Source of the DNA: Labia minor
Taxonomy: Eukaryota > Arthropoda > Insecta > Dermaptera > Spongiphoridae
Direction: 5' to 3'
Length of the DNA stretch: 64,000 nucleotides
NCBI GenBank assembly: GCA_963082975.1
Contig: OY720345.1
Span: 79,329,034-79,393,033 of the forward strand
Shown here: one piece after another, positions 19,561 through 32,677 of the stretch
Layout: each line of letters opens with the position of its first letter
Position numbering within the stretch: position 1 is the stretch's first letter
The notes under the pieces: generated by a model
Databases searched by the model: none
The model's input: only the letters and a program-made list of their open reading frames with translations
Told to the model about the DNA's origin: nothing
Position numbers and translations under genes: made by a program

Positions 19561-20110
19561 TTTAAATTAAGAAAAAACTAATGAAGATGATTTTTCTCGA
19601 GGATTAAACCAATACAAAGTGCATAACACGTGGAGATATGTCCTCACGTGAAATTTGATATGAAAATAACCCTTCACTTCCTCTCTTCGATCGGCAATTC
19701 TAGCACTTCCGGTTTCCGGATTTGCACCAAAAGTTGATCAATTCATCCTACTGATGTATTAAGTAAATATACCAAATTTCATCAAAATCCGTTTGTCCGT
19801 TCAGGCTGTACACATCTATACGGACGGAAGGAAGGTAAAATGTCACTTCCGGTAGTCAGATCATGATGAAATTTGGTATCTCAATTTTTTTCATATTTTT
19901 AAATCTATATACAAAATATGAAGCAAATATCTCGAAGCAAACTGGTACTTTACTTGAAAGGTAAACGCAACCAGTGTAGGTAAAGTACCACTTCCGGTTA
20001 ACCGATTTTGACGAAATTTTGATAGAAATCTACAAACTGTGAATAATATCGGTGTACCAAATTTCGAAGTCCTAGCTTGATTAGTTTTTGAGTAAATTTG
20101 CTTACAGACA

Positions 20111-20141
<31 letters not shown>

Positions 20142-20300
20142 CATACACACACACAGACATAATTCGAAAAATGGTATTTTCCAACTCAGGGAGGTCTAAA
20201 ACGTCAAGATCTATCGAAATCTCGAAGTCGAAATTTTTGACGATTCCAATACTTCCCTTATACGAAGTATGCGGGAAAGTAAAAATAATGATATATAGAA
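19561..20300. repeat. diverged element with GGACGGA/CATA microsatellites
   Basis: It contains the family motif ATTTCATCAAAATCCG, CCGTTCAGGCTGTACAC and ACTTCCGGTTTCCGGA, as do 22790-23660 and 42540-43010, and a (CATA)n run at 20106-20145. This type of sequence resembles non-autonomous tails common in arthropod genomes. No protein. Confidence 0.5.
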
Positions 20301-20521
20301 TATATAGACTATAGGAATATAATTGAAACTCTTTCTCTCCTTCTATTTTAAATTTTAAATAAGTTGACCTGTGGCCAGGTCCGAACCGACCGACGGTTTG
20401 AAATAAATTAATTTCCAGTTACAGAAACAATTTCAAATAATTTTAATATATCTATTAATGTTATAAAAAACAGATATGGATATAACATAAATATTTTTAA
20501 TTTTATTTTATTTATAATATA

Positions 20522-20740
20522 CTAGCTGATCAGAGCGCCTGGAAGGCGCTCTTCACACCTAGACGGGGGCTCCGCCCCCTGTACCCCCGAGTGATACATA
20601 GTATTTGGTTGAAAGTCTGTATGTAAAAGGTTTTCATCCATTTTGTTTCAATCAGTATAAGTAGATAAGACATATATTTGTTTTCTTAGAAAATATATAT
20701 TTTAATTTAATCAGTAAATTAATTATATATTATTATTGTA
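20522..20740 (-). mobile_element. Helitron 3' end inside the long-inverted-repeat element
   Basis: Minus strand: hairpin GAGCGCCTTCCAGGCGCTC, then TGATCAGCTAG and host T. It matches the 39872 and 54884 copies, including the adjoining LINE 3' flank. Confidence 0.72.
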
Positions 20741-20744
20741 TATG

Positions 20745-20965
20745 TTATATTTATCTAACTCTGTGTCTATACAGTTTTCGAAAGTTCTTAGCCGCAGCAT
20801 CCACTTTTCTCTAAGAGTCCCTATCCTGAGCTACAACCAAATCCTACCCTGTCCCATCTCTCCCATGTCCCTTCCTTCATTGTCCACCCACCTTGATCTT
20901 TGGTCTTCCACCGGATGTTTCCCAATATTTGCATGTGTGTCTGCATACATATCTACGTATATGAT
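20745..20965 (-). pseudogene. LINE 3' fragment (RTE/CR1-like tail) carried by Helitron
   Basis: The minus strand reads degenerate forms of the LINE tail seen at 40100 and 55110: RWVDN, EMGQ and IGTL.EKW.L. It follows the Helitron 3' end in the same order as in the full copies, so it belongs to the Helitron. 20966-21340 is AT-rich with AAT-type microsatellites. Confidence 0.5.
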
Positions 20966-21529
20966 AACTGAACACTTAATAATAATAATAATAATAATGT
21001 ATTAAATGAATATAATTGAAATTTTAGTTTTAATTGCACTTTTTTTTTGGTTTTTATTTTTATTTATTTTTATTGGAATTATTACAAATAATAATAATAA
21101 TAATAATATACCGTTTAATACGTGAAAATAATAATAATAATAATAATAATTTATTAAATTAATATAATTGAAATTTTATTTTTTATTATTACATTTTTAT
21201 TTTTATTTTTTACCGACCGACGATAGTAAGGGAGGTATTGTTTTCACACCAAATTTCACATGTGGAGATTTTTACATATCTCCACGAATATTTCTTAATT
21301 TAAAATTATATATAAGTCACCCAGCCATTCATGACGTCACAGCCTGGTCTTACATATATATTACAAATAAAATAAAATTAAAAATATTTATGTTATGTCC
21401 ATATCTGTTTTTTTATTACATTAATAGATATATTAAAATTATTTGAAATTGTTTCTGTAGCTGGAAATTAATTTACTTCAAACCGTCGGTCGGTTCGGAC
21501 CTGGCCACAGGTCAACTTATTTTGTTAAT

Positions 21530-22035
21530 AATTTATTTTTATTTTTTATTTTTTTTGTTAATAATTATTACATTTTTATTTGTTCGAAAATTATTTCTAA
21601 TTTATTAATTGTTAATAGTTATTACATTTTAATTAACAGTTTTCGGAATAAGTATATACTCTTATTTTATAGAGATTTTTATTGTTTGTCTCAAAAGTCT
21701 ACCTACAATATTTCATTACCATTGTATGATTCAAAAAAAAATTCAAAATATTTAATAGGACATGACATGATCTTAGTATTTTTCCCATCCCAGAATATTT
21801 GCTAATATTACATGTTGGAGTTCCAATTACCTGCATATTTAATGGCAATTTCAATGCTGAATATACTTTTAAATAAAAAATTAAAAAAATTTGAAGTAAA
21901 TGGAATTATTATACTTAATAAATCTATATATAAATTTAATATATATTCAAACAATAATTGAAACAATATAAATAAAACGATTCAATATTTTACTTACATT
22001 GTGATTTATATTTCTATTTTTATTACAACTGTTAT
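21530..22035. other. AT-rich spacer, no gene seen
   Basis: 21600-21710 is an inverted match to 7735-7830 (TTTTCGGAATA...ATAGTTATTACATT). Otherwise only A/T runs and short repeats. Confidence 0.5.
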
Positions 22036-22040
22036 TATGT

Positions 22041-22640
22041 GTATGTTATTTTTGACAGTTTAAAAAAAATTAAAAATATTTGAATTTGGAAGATTATATG
22101 TAGCGCCATCTGTCGATAGTTTTGTGACACTATATAGACTTTTACCAAAATATTACTAATTAAATTAATTTTGGATTTAATTGAAACAATATAAATAAAA
22201 CGATACAATATTTTACTTACATTGTGATTTATATTTCTATTTTTATTACAACTGTTATTATGGGTATGTTATTTTTGACAGTTTAAAAAAAATTAAAAAT
22301 ATTTGAATTTGGAAAATTATATGTAGCGCCATCTCTCGATAGTTTTGTGACACTAAAGACTTTTAGCAATATATTACTAATTAAATTAATTTTGGATTTA
22401 ATTGAAACAATATAAATAAAACGATACAATATTTTACTTACATTGTGATTTATATTTATATTTTTATTACAACTGTTATTATGGGTATGTTATTTTTGAC
22501 AGTTTAAAAAAAATTAAAAATATTTGAATTTGGAAAATTATATGTAGCGCCATCTCTCGATAGTTTTGTGACACTAAAGACTTTTAGCAATATATTACTA
22601 ATTAAATTAATTTTGGATAAATTAATTTTGGATTTAACTA
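22041..22640. repeat. 222-bp tandem repeat, about 2.7 copies
   Basis: TATGTTATTTTTGACAG recurs at about 22042, 22264 and 22485. Each unit contains ATGTAGCGCCATCT and CGATAGTTTTGTGACAC. Copies are very similar, the first slightly diverged. Confidence 0.85.
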
Positions 22641-22778
22641 CACTAAAACCTTCCTTGGTATGCCCACAACAATTCCTGAAAGTTTCACCGTAATCGGACG
22701 GGTAGTTTTTGAGTCTATAAGAGACAGACAGACAGACACACAGACAGACACACAGACATTGCCTTTTATATATATAGA
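22641..22778 (-). mobile_element. Helitron 5' end
   Basis: The minus strand starts TCTATATATATAAAAGGC, followed by a (GTCT)n-like run; this is the same kind of 5' end as at 42236, 53983 and 63294. On its outer side lies CTACCCCAGC and a GCCGGC hairpin, which look like another element's 3' end. Confidence 0.65.
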
Positions 22779-22789
22779 TAGCTGGGGTA

Positions 22790-23660
22790 GCCGGCGTTGC
22801 CGGCGTTACCCAAGGCTGTGACGTCATGAAGGGCTGGGTGACGTCATATAATTTTAAATTAAGAAAAACATAATGAAGATGATTTTTCCCGAGGATAAAA
22901 CCAATACATTCGTGGTGATATGTAAAAAAATCTCCTTATGTGAAATTTGGTGCGAAAATAACCCTTCCCTTCTTATCGTCGATCGCTAATACTACCACTT
23001 CCGGTTTCCGGATTTGCACCAAAAGTTGATCAATTCATCCCACTGATGCATTAAGTAAATATACCAAATTTCATCAAAATCCGTTAAGCCGTTCAGGCTG
23101 TACACATCTATACGGACGGACAGACGGACAGACATCATGCTAAAAATACTTTTTTCTGTTAAGAAAATGCATGATTCGTGGAGATATGTAATAATCTCCT
23201 CATGTGAAATTTGGTGTGAAAATAACCCTTCCCTTCCTATCGTCGATCGCTAATACTACCACTTCCGGTTTCCGGATTTGCCCCAAAAGTTGATCAATTC
23301 ATCCCACTGATGCATTAAGTAAATATACCAAATTTCATCAAAATCGGTTGAGCCGTTCAGGCTGTACACATCTATAAGGATGGACGGACGGACGGACCAC
23401 TTCTGGTTTCCGGATTTGCACCAAAAGTTGATCAATTCATCCCACTGATGCATTAAGTAAATATACCAAATTTCATCAAAATCGGTTGAGCCGTTCAGGC
23501 TGTACACATCTATACGGACGGACGGACGGACGGACAGACATCATGCTAAAAATACTTTTTTCTGTTAAGAAAATGCATGATTCGTGGAGATATGTAAAAA
23601 TCTCCACATGTGAAATTTGGTGTGAAAACAATACCTCCCTTACTATCGTCGGTCGGTAAA
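22790..23660. repeat. tandemly rearranged CCGGTTTCCGGA repeat
   Basis: Three segments repeat ACTTCCGGTTTCCGGA, TTGATCAATTCATCCCAC and GAGCCGTTCAGGCTGTAC with GGAC/GACA microsatellites (22990-23130, 23250-23400, 23400-23540). The outer ends carry CTTACTATCGTCGGTCGG. Open frames here are repeat artefacts. Confidence 0.7.
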
Positions 23661-23829
23661 AAGCGGTCTTCAATTACAATTTTTTTACTCTCTACTGACT
23701 GTTCATTTCATAAATTGTTTGTTTGTATTACTGAGGACCCGAGATCCATTCATTATAATCAGATTGATGCAATAATGCAACATTTAATAATTATAATAAA
23801 TAATTAAAGAATTGTATATCAATATTTGT

Positions 23830-23945
23830 TAAAGGGTTGAGCGAGACCTCGGTGTCCCAGGTATTAATATTACCAGCCAAACCCAATAATAATGAATCAT
23901 TTTTGTTTAACTTAATTACCGAGCCGAGGCTCGGGGTCCCGGTAC
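23830..23945 (-). repeat. hairpin repeat, inverted copy
   Basis: Inverted copy of the CCGGGACCCCGAGCC family, ending in the GGGTCCCGGTAC arm. Confidence 0.65.
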
Positions 23946-23954
23946 TATATAAAT

Positions 23955-24239
23955 TTTAGCTAGCATAATAAGATGAGATAAGAACAGCCATTTATTAAAA
24001 TATCACATAAAAATAATAAAAAGATTTTAAATAAATATTAAAACTAATTTTTAAATAAGGCGCTTAATGTTTTTGAATGAATTGAATCGTTGCTATCTTA
24101 AAGAAGATTCTAGATTATTATTTTGAATGTCAATAAAAATCACTCATAGACAATCTGGACTATCTATTAAATTAAACTTTTAATACTTTTATAATACTTT
24201 TACCGTATATATAATTTGTAATAGATTATACAATTAAAA
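23955..24239 (+). promoter_or_regulatory. 5' flank of the zinc-finger gene
   Basis: Nearly identical to 28431-28732. Contains TTGCTATCTTAAAGAAGATT and a TATATATAATTTG stretch about 30 bp before ATG; the start context is AAAAATGG. It follows a TTTTAGCTAGCATAATAAGA repeat end at 23945-23965. Confidence 0.5.
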
Positions 24240-25476
24240 ATGGATCCTTATTCACAGGAAGACATAAAATATCCAATATATATAGGTAAGTTTTATATTC
24301 ATCTAAATTATTGTTACATTTCACTAGTATTATATTTTTAAATATATTTCTATTGATATTCATTATATAGATTTATAAAATAATTAGAAAATGATTTAAC
24401 ATAATTAAAATAAACATGTTTTAGGTCCTTTATATCCTTGCGAATATTGCTACTCAAATTATATAAATGAGGAATTTTTATCTAAACATTTAAAAAGATG
24501 TACTTTTAAACAAATATTTTCAATTTTAAAAAATAAATTAAAACTCGAAAATGATACAGTTGAATATTCCAAGGAAAACAGTCATGACGAAAAACTTGAA
24601 AATACTGATTCAAACAATATAGAGGCCAGACGTTTTGAATGTAATTATTGTGAAAAGAAATTTAATTGGAAATCTACTTTAAATACACATTTATTAATTC
24701 ATACAAGTGAAAAGCCTTTTGAATGTAATTATTGTAAAAAGAAATTTGATCAGAAATGTGATTTAAAGGGACATTTATTAATTCATACAGGCGAAAGGCC
24801 TTTTGAGTGTAATTATTATAAAAATAAATTTAATCAGAAATTTATTTTAGATAGACATTTATTAATTCATACAGGAGAAAAGCCTTTTGAATGTAATTAT
24901 TGTAAAAAGAAATTGAATACGAAATCTAATTTAAATAATCATTTATTAATTCATACAGGAGAAAAGCCTTTTGAATGTAATTATTGTAAAAAAAAATTTA
25001 ATACGAAATCACATTTAAAAGTACATTTATTAATTCATACTGGTGAAAAGCCTTTTGAATGTAATTATTGTAAAAAGAAATTTAATAGGAAATCATATTT
25101 AAAAGGACATATATTAATTCATACAGGTGAAAAGCCTTTTGAATGTAATTATTGTAAAAAGAAATTGAATACGAAATCTAATTTAAATAATCATTTATTA
25201 ATTCATACAGGAGAAAAGCCTTTTGAATGTAATTATTGTAAAAAAAAATTTAATATGAAATCACATTTAAAAGTACATTTATTAATTCATACTGGTGAAA
25301 AGCCTTTTGAATGTAATTATTGTAAAAAGAAATTTAATAGGAAATCATATTTAAAAGGACATATATTAATTCATACAGGTGAAAAGCCTTTTGAATGTAA
25401 TTTTTGTAAAAAGAAATTTATACAAAAAACACATTTTAATAATCATTTATTAATTCATACAGGTGAAAACTCTTAA
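24240..25476 (+). CDS. C2H2 zinc-finger protein, intact, one intron
   Basis: Probable nuclear DNA-binding protein of 365 aa. Exon 1 24240-24285 (MDPYSQEDIKYPIYI), intron 24286-24424 (GTAAG...TTTTAG), exon 2 24425-25476. The N-terminus has a CEYC...HLKRC motif (about 20-40), a C2HC-type finger, then a linker and ten C2H2 units (CX2CX12HX3H) joined by TGEKP linkers. Finger 3 of the array has Tyr for its second Cys (CNYYKNKF) and is likely misfolded. Fingers 4-6 and 7-9 are a near-identical 252-bp duplication. Nearly all Leu codons are TTA, in line with local AT content. A polyadenylation signal AATAAA lies at 25511-25516. The target DNA and role are unknown; many insect C2H2 arrays of this kind are repressors, but nothing here shows that. 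Confidence 0.85.
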
Positions 25477-26600
25477 TGTAATCATTGTAAAAAAATTTAA
25501 TGTTTGGTTTAATAAATATTATTTATTAATTTTAATTTATAATTTAATTTAAATATAATATATGTGTTAATTAATCCAATTCGAATTGCGAGATAGTCGA
25601 GTGGAGACACTCCAGATTCTTTTCATTTATAAATTAACTCAAATGTACGAAAATCAGTTGTTTGATAAACTTATATGTATATGTAGGGATAATTTTATTG
25701 TTAATTTTCATCTTGATGTATTGTATAAATTTGATCATTAATAAATTATGTTTAATGTATCAATACTGCCTTTTTGTTCAGATTTTTAATTAGATGCAAA
25801 AAAGAGCAACGCGTGATCGGGTACAGCTAGTTGTTTTATATATTTTAATTGTGATCTCCTTTGGTAATAATTTCAGCCCCTTTACTGCTGGATAACACGC
25901 GTTAATACCCGATTTCAACCCCCATTCAAATTCTTTTTGAATATTATTATTCTTCGTGATTACAGAACCTAAATATTTAAATTTTTGTTTATTTTCAAAT
26001 TCTAAGTTTCGTATGTTAATACTATTACTATTCCTCTCTGTTACTAAATATTAAATATTTAATTGATTCAGTGAGTAGAGCTCTCGAATAAGCTGGATGT
26101 GTTAAATCGGATACCTGCTCCCGACGTTCTAGCTCCTTTTATTTCAAGTCTGCCAATTTTGGTGAGATCTGATTCACTACGCATGTATATATATGTATAT
26201 TTACTTAAATTTAGCAAACTGAATTGTCAAATTTTGACAATTTTGTTGAGTTTTAGTAAAGATTTTATATATTTTTTCTATAATTTTCTTGCTAAATAAT
26301 AGGATTGTTATTTAAATACTCTTCTATTTTAGAATTTTATCCTTAAATCCCAAATCCTAGTTAAGGATTTTATTTGAATTTTAGTCTATTTTTAATTTTC
26401 CAAGGCTTTATCTCCTAAGGTCAGCCACACCCACAGGATCGGGGCTGTGTGAAGAAAATTATTTCCACACCTCCCCCTCAAATGTACGAAAATCAGTTGT
26501 TTGATAAACTTAGATGATTAAAAATGCGTTTGAATAATTATTCTTGGTTAATCAATGATTAATGGATTAATGGATTTTATAAATAATTTAAAAAGTTTTA
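25477..26600. other. 3' flank of zinc-finger gene with insertion
   Basis: The flank (GAGATAGTCGAGTGGAGAC) is shared with 30300-30420. The stretch TGTACGAAAATCAGTTGTTT occurs at 25641 and again at 26482, so about 0.84 kb has been inserted or duplicated between. Inside are a GGGTACAGCTAG|T end (25818-25831), typical of a Helitron 3' end, and a degenerate minus-strand LINE piece. Confidence 0.5.
25835..26070 (-). pseudogene. LINE fragment (same family as 40100 and 55110)
   Basis: The stretch resembles 40500-40640 and 55500-55690 (CTTTACTGC.GGATAAC..GCGTT, then TTGTGATTAC). It is too degraded to translate over more than a few residues. Confidence 0.45.
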
Positions 26601-26736
26601 AAAGTTTTTTTTAATGTTTTATGAATACAAAAATATTTTCAAAACGTCAATTGAAAATGAAAATCCAATTATGAGATCAATTATTTAAAATTATTTAATC
26701 ATATAATCTTGAATGTTTACGTGTTTTATAAATAAG

Positions 26737-27050
26737 TACCGGGACCCCGAGCCTCTGCTCGGTACTTAAGTTAAAAAAAATGATTCATTATTATTGGATT
26801 TGGCTGGTAATATTAATACCTGGGACACCGAGCTCTCGCTCTACCCTTTAAAAAATATTGATACACAATTCTTTAATTATTTATTACAATTATTAAATGT
26901 TACACATTTGCATCAATCTGATTAAAATTAATGAACTTGTGCTCCTCAATAATACATAAATATATAATATATAGGTACATATATTTTTTTTCTATAGTGT
27001 TTTTTTGAAAAACTGTTTAGCGCCCCAAGTGGTTATAAAACAAACTAAAG
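26737..27050 (+). repeat. hairpin repeat plus AT-rich body (copy 3)
   Basis: Closely matches 16318-16625, through CTCTCGCTCTACCCTTT and AGCGCCCCAAGTGG. No coding frame. Confidence 0.65.
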
Positions 27051-27118
27051 ACAAAAAAACGTGCTTTGCAGCTTTTCGGAATTAAAAAAGCAAAATTGGC
27101 AGTCGTGGGACTGGCCGA

Positions 27119-27602
27119 CAGAAGTGAAAACTTCTGCGTAAGAAATTTTAAAACAGACGAAATTCGCGCTATTTCACGAGAAAGATGAATTTCATATGCA
27201 TGTATATATATATAACTTATATATTATTTTAAACATATATTTTAAACAAATTTGTAACTTATATTTATATATATATAAATACACAACTTTGTTTAAAATA
27301 TTGCAATACGAACTGTTTTATAATTCTTATCTCTAACATAAAATATATATTTATTATGTGAAGTTCATTTCGTATAATTTTGATTATATATGTATATATG
27401 AAATGAACTTTACATAATAAATATATATTTATATGTTAGAGATAATTTATAAAACAGTTCTAATGACAATTCAAATTTCGCGCTCTGTTATAAGAAATTT
27501 GAAAGCAGATGGTTTCATGGTGTTGGTCACGATCACGCGAGTTCTATACTTTTTCCCCATCCCGCAAAAGTGCTCAACGCCGCTAAAGAAGTTTTCACTT
27601 CA
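27119..27602 (+). mobile_element. small element with palindromic ends (Helentron-like)
   Basis: The left end AGAAGTGAAAACTTCT and the right end GAAGTTTTCACTTC preceded by CGCCGCTAAA face each other. Length is about 480 bp; no protein. The right 25 bp match 9371-9393 and the complement of 1738-1762. Confidence 0.4.
27310..27460. repeat. large hairpin (inverted repeat)
   Basis: Arms of about 65 bp starting GAACTGTTTTATAA and ending in its complement face a short AT-rich loop around 27375-27395. It could fold as one long hairpin. Confidence 0.75.
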
Positions 27603-27659
27603 AAAATTATTTAATATTTGGAAATATATCTGACTTATAGAAAAAATGAATATTAATTA

Positions 27660-28335
27660 AAGAAAGAAATAGTTTTTAAAATATCCTGAATAATATGTAA
27701 CAATTTTCAAGATAGAAATTTATTACAATATTACAATTATTAACTGTTGCATCATTGCATCAATCTGATTAAAATGAATGGAACTTCGGGTACTCAATAA
27801 TAATAAATAAAATAATATTAATAAATATATTGAATAATATTTTATTGAAAAAATATTAAAACTTATAAAACTATCTAAAACTTTATTAATAAAAGAACAA
27901 TGAATAAATAAATATAGAATAGTAATTTATTAAAAAGTAAACAATAGATAAAAAGAAAAAAAAATAACAAAATCATTATTTTCATTTTTAAATAACGATT
28001 CACTCGGCGAGTTTCGAACCGACGAAATCCACTCGTTAAAACATCAGTCCAACCGCTGGACTATATGTATTTAGATAAAAAATTGTCATTTTTTTACTGT
28101 CTTAGCAGGCAGTATTAAAAATTTTGACGTTTTCCATATAATATATAATTTTCAATTAAGAAATTAATAATGAAGCTGTATGTTTCAAGAGATATCATCA
28201 ATAAAACTTAATTTTTCTTTATAAATACTATATCTAGTGTGAATTTGAAAAAAATCGTTAGAGCGGTTTTTGAGAACCATGATATATAGATAAATACATA
28301 TATACAATTTTAGCTAGCATAATAAGATAAGATTT
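27660..28335 (-). repeat. tRNA-like-module repeat, copy 3
   Basis: Same body and tRNA-like module as 8341-8845 (CACTCGGCGAGTTTCGAACC at 28001-28020), ending TTTTAGCTAGCATAATAAGA. The left part 27660-27790 also matches 6465-6600. Confidence 0.55.
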
Positions 28336-28732
28336 AAAAAGGCTAATATTAAAAAAATAAAATTATACACATAACATAAAAAATATAAACATTCTTTGAA
28401 TGACAACGTATAGAAATCAAATTTTAAATAAGATGAGATAAGAACAGCCATTTATTAAAATATCACATAAAAATAATAAAAAGATTTTAAATAAATATTA
28501 AAACTAATTTTTAAATAAGGCGCTTAATGTTTTTGAATGAACAGAATCGTTGCTATCACAGAGTATCCGTATGGTTGCTTTCATAAAGAAGATTCTTGGT
28601 TATTATTTTGAACATTTGAATGTCAATAAAAATCACTCATAGACAATCTGGACTATCTATTAAATTAAACTTTTAATACTTTTATAATACTTTTACCGTA
28701 TATATAATTTGTAATAGATTATACAATTAAAA

Positions 28733-30240
<1,508 letters not shown>

Positions 30241-30629
30241 GGTTGGTTTAATAAATATTATTTATTAATTTTAATTAATAATTTAATTTAAATATAATAT
30301 ATGTGTTAATTAATCCAATTCGAATTTGCGAGATAGTCGAGTGGAGACACTCCAGATTCTTTTCACTTATTAATTAATTCAAATGTACGAAAATCAGTTG
30401 TTTGATAAACTTAGATGATTAAAAATTCGTTTGATTAATTATTCTTGCTCAATCAATGATTAATGGATTTCTTGTGATCCTTATATTTATATATAAGATT
30501 TATTTATAGCCCTTTTTAATGGTTCAGACTTACATTATATAAACATTTACATACAATTTATTTACAATCATTATTCATTTCTATAACAACTATACAAATC
30601 ACACACTAAAATAAAAATATTTCATTTTT

Positions 30630-30840
30630 TTTTATTTTATTCTTTTACTTATGTGCAACCAGGCCTCTCCCATTTCTTTCCACACTCTTCTCCGTTTGGC
30701 AATTCTTTGCCATTCAACTCCTGTAGTACTAGTAATGTCGTTGGTCCATCTCATTCGCTGTCTTCCTACTTTCCTATTTTTATCTCGTTGGCACCATTCT
30801 GTATTATATTGGTCCATCTTTCGTCTTCGTCTCTTGCTCC
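30630..30840 (-). pseudogene. non-LTR retrotransposon C-terminal tail
   Basis: The minus frame reads RKVGRQRMRWTNDITSTTG and EWQRIAKRRRVWKEMGEAW, the C-terminal tail typical of insect LINE reverse transcriptases (RGRP..RW.DDI......W...A..R..W). The RT itself is absent. Copies: 34000-34190 and 35215-35430 on the plus strand. Confidence 0.65.
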
Positions 30841-31075
30841 ATTATATCGTTGCTAGAATAGGAGAGGAAAGAATGCGAAAAATATATTGGTGGGGTGACC
30901 GAGTGTGAAACGTCCGCTTGGAGGACCAAAGGACCGGTGGGTGGATAATTTAGGAAGGAACGTGTCAGAGATGGGTGAAAGGGTAGGGATTAAGGGTTGA
31001 GGCTCAGAATAGAGATACTTGGAGGAGTGTGGTTGCTGCGGTCAAGAACTTTCAAGTTCCGTATAGCCACAAAGA
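30841..31075 (+). pseudogene. second non-LTR retrotransposon tail
   Basis: The plus strand reads ARIGEERMRKIYWWGDRV and, after stops, EAQNRDTWRSVVAAVKNFQV, the tail of a LINE family whose other fragments are at 20745, 32800, 35040, 40100 and 55110. It is joined tail-in to the minus-strand fragment before it. Confidence 0.6.
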
Positions 31076-31276
31076 TAGATAGATATTGTATACTTATATA
31101 AAATTCATAAAGCATTTATTTTATTTAACCGTGTGATATAATTTGTTTTATTAAAATTATTTATTTAGAGATAAAACTAACATTTCAACTATGCTGCTAT
31201 TATGCTTTTCTTAGATCATACTTGGTACGTCATCCAGCCATTCATGACGTCACAGCCTGGTCTTACATATATATCA

Positions 31277-32320
31277 GGGCTTCGAACCGGAACTGAACCG
31301 AAAAGCGAAAACCGAAAAACCGGTATTTTTGTCGGAACGAAAACCGGAGCTGAACCGAAAAAAATATCGGTTTATTTCAATTCAGTACGTGTTCAAGCCA
31401 GTGTTGCCAGAAGTGGTATTTTGGCAACACAAAAGCCCGAATTGTTTTCAATTATTTATGCCTCGCACTGCATGTTATCACTAAAAACTTTGTTTCAAAA
31501 ATTAATATTGAGTGTCCTATTCTTACTCTCCCTTCGGTTGCGTTGGCAGCGTACGATGAAAAGGAAGACGATTTCGAGAATTTTAGACTCCCTATTTCTA
31601 CAGATGTTGACAAAGAATTTATATTGAATAACTTTGACCAAGTACGAAGATTAGACAGTAAAAAACTTATTTTAGAATATTGGGAGGAAAATAAAAATAC
31701 ATATCCTCATTTATACAAAATTGCAATGGTGGTTTTGGGAGCTCCTGCAACACAAGTTAGTGTTGAAAGAGCTTTCTCTGGTTTAAAGTTTATTTTACGA
31801 GACAATAGAAATAGTTTAAATGAAAATATATTGGAAGGTATTTTGATAATTAGAAGTAATTTTCATCTTTTATAATTATAGTTATAATTATAAGTAAATA
31901 TATCCAAGAATCCTGTATACTTTAACATTAAATATACGAATTTGTTTCGTTTGTTGTGTGTTTGAAAGTAGAGGGATGTAAAAAAATATTCATACATATA
32001 TGTTCCGTTTAATAAATTATATTAACATCTTATATTAAATACTTCTAATTATTATACCTTTAATTAATTATTATTATTTATATTATATTGTATCAATTCA
32101 TGTAGTATGATTTAGGGTCGTAGCAAGAAATATTTTTCGGGCGCTAATTTATGGCAGACACGGCATATCCAGACCTAAATTTCTAATACAAATAAAAGTT
32201 CTTTAAAATTAATTAATCGGAACTGAACCGAAAACCGAAAACCGAAAAAAAACATTATTTTTGCCGGAACCGAACTGATTTTTTTGTTATTGAACCGGAA
32301 CGAAAACCGAAACGAAAAAA
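31277..32320 (+). mobile_element. hAT relic with ACCGAAA-rich ends
   Basis: It begins CAGGGCTTCGAACCGGAAC and has ACCGAAAACCG-type simple repeats at both ends (31277-31400 and 32215-32320). A hAT C-terminus lies inside at 31543-31875. A TSD was not resolved. Confidence 0.45.
31543..31875 (+). pseudogene. hAT transposase C-terminal fragment
   Basis: The 110-aa frame ends with the hAT dimerisation block: LEYWEENKNTYPHLYKIA, then ATQVSVERAFSGLKFILRD, with the conserved E of VERAFS, and RNSLNENILEGILII. The N-terminal and catalytic D regions are missing. It differs from the other hAT proteins here, so it is a third hAT family in the window. Confidence 0.7.
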
Positions 32321-32677
32321 ATAACGGCCCGCAAGATCATTTGGGTTGGCCACCTCTGGGATAATGGCTCACTTCAATATAAAAAAATATTTAATAATAA
32401 TATATATGATATACGAGGTCTAGTCAAAAGAACAGGTGAATTTTGAATTTTCTTGAAATTACGAAATATATATTATTTTATATCCACTCTACATACTTTT
32501 GTCTTTCAGTGCATTAATAGGTACGTTTAAGGGCTGTTTATTACAATTTATTAATTTATGTTCTTTTAAATTTAAATTATTTGAAAACTGACTCAGTGAA
32601 CCAGTTATTAGTATTATCAGCCAAACTCGATAATTAGGAATCATTTTTGTTAAGACCGAGCGGCGGCTCGGTGTACC

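Larger units (their letters stand above)
20362..21517. mobile_element. long-inverted-repeat element with TA target (copy 1)
   Basis: About 155-bp inverted arms (20362-20520 and 21345-21517) begin AGTTGACCTGTGGCCAGG; TA dinucleotides flank both ends (20360-20361, 21518-21519). A Helitron 3' end and a LINE fragment are inserted inside, and a CCGACCGACGATAGTAAGG body part remains. A cleaner copy lies at 42389-43183. Confidence 0.72.

Noticed and set aside
23256-23673. Minus ORFs with repeated YSLNGSTDFDEIWYIYLMHQ
   Set aside because: Translation of the tandem CCGGTTTCCGGA repeat; the same phrase appears wherever that repeat occurs.
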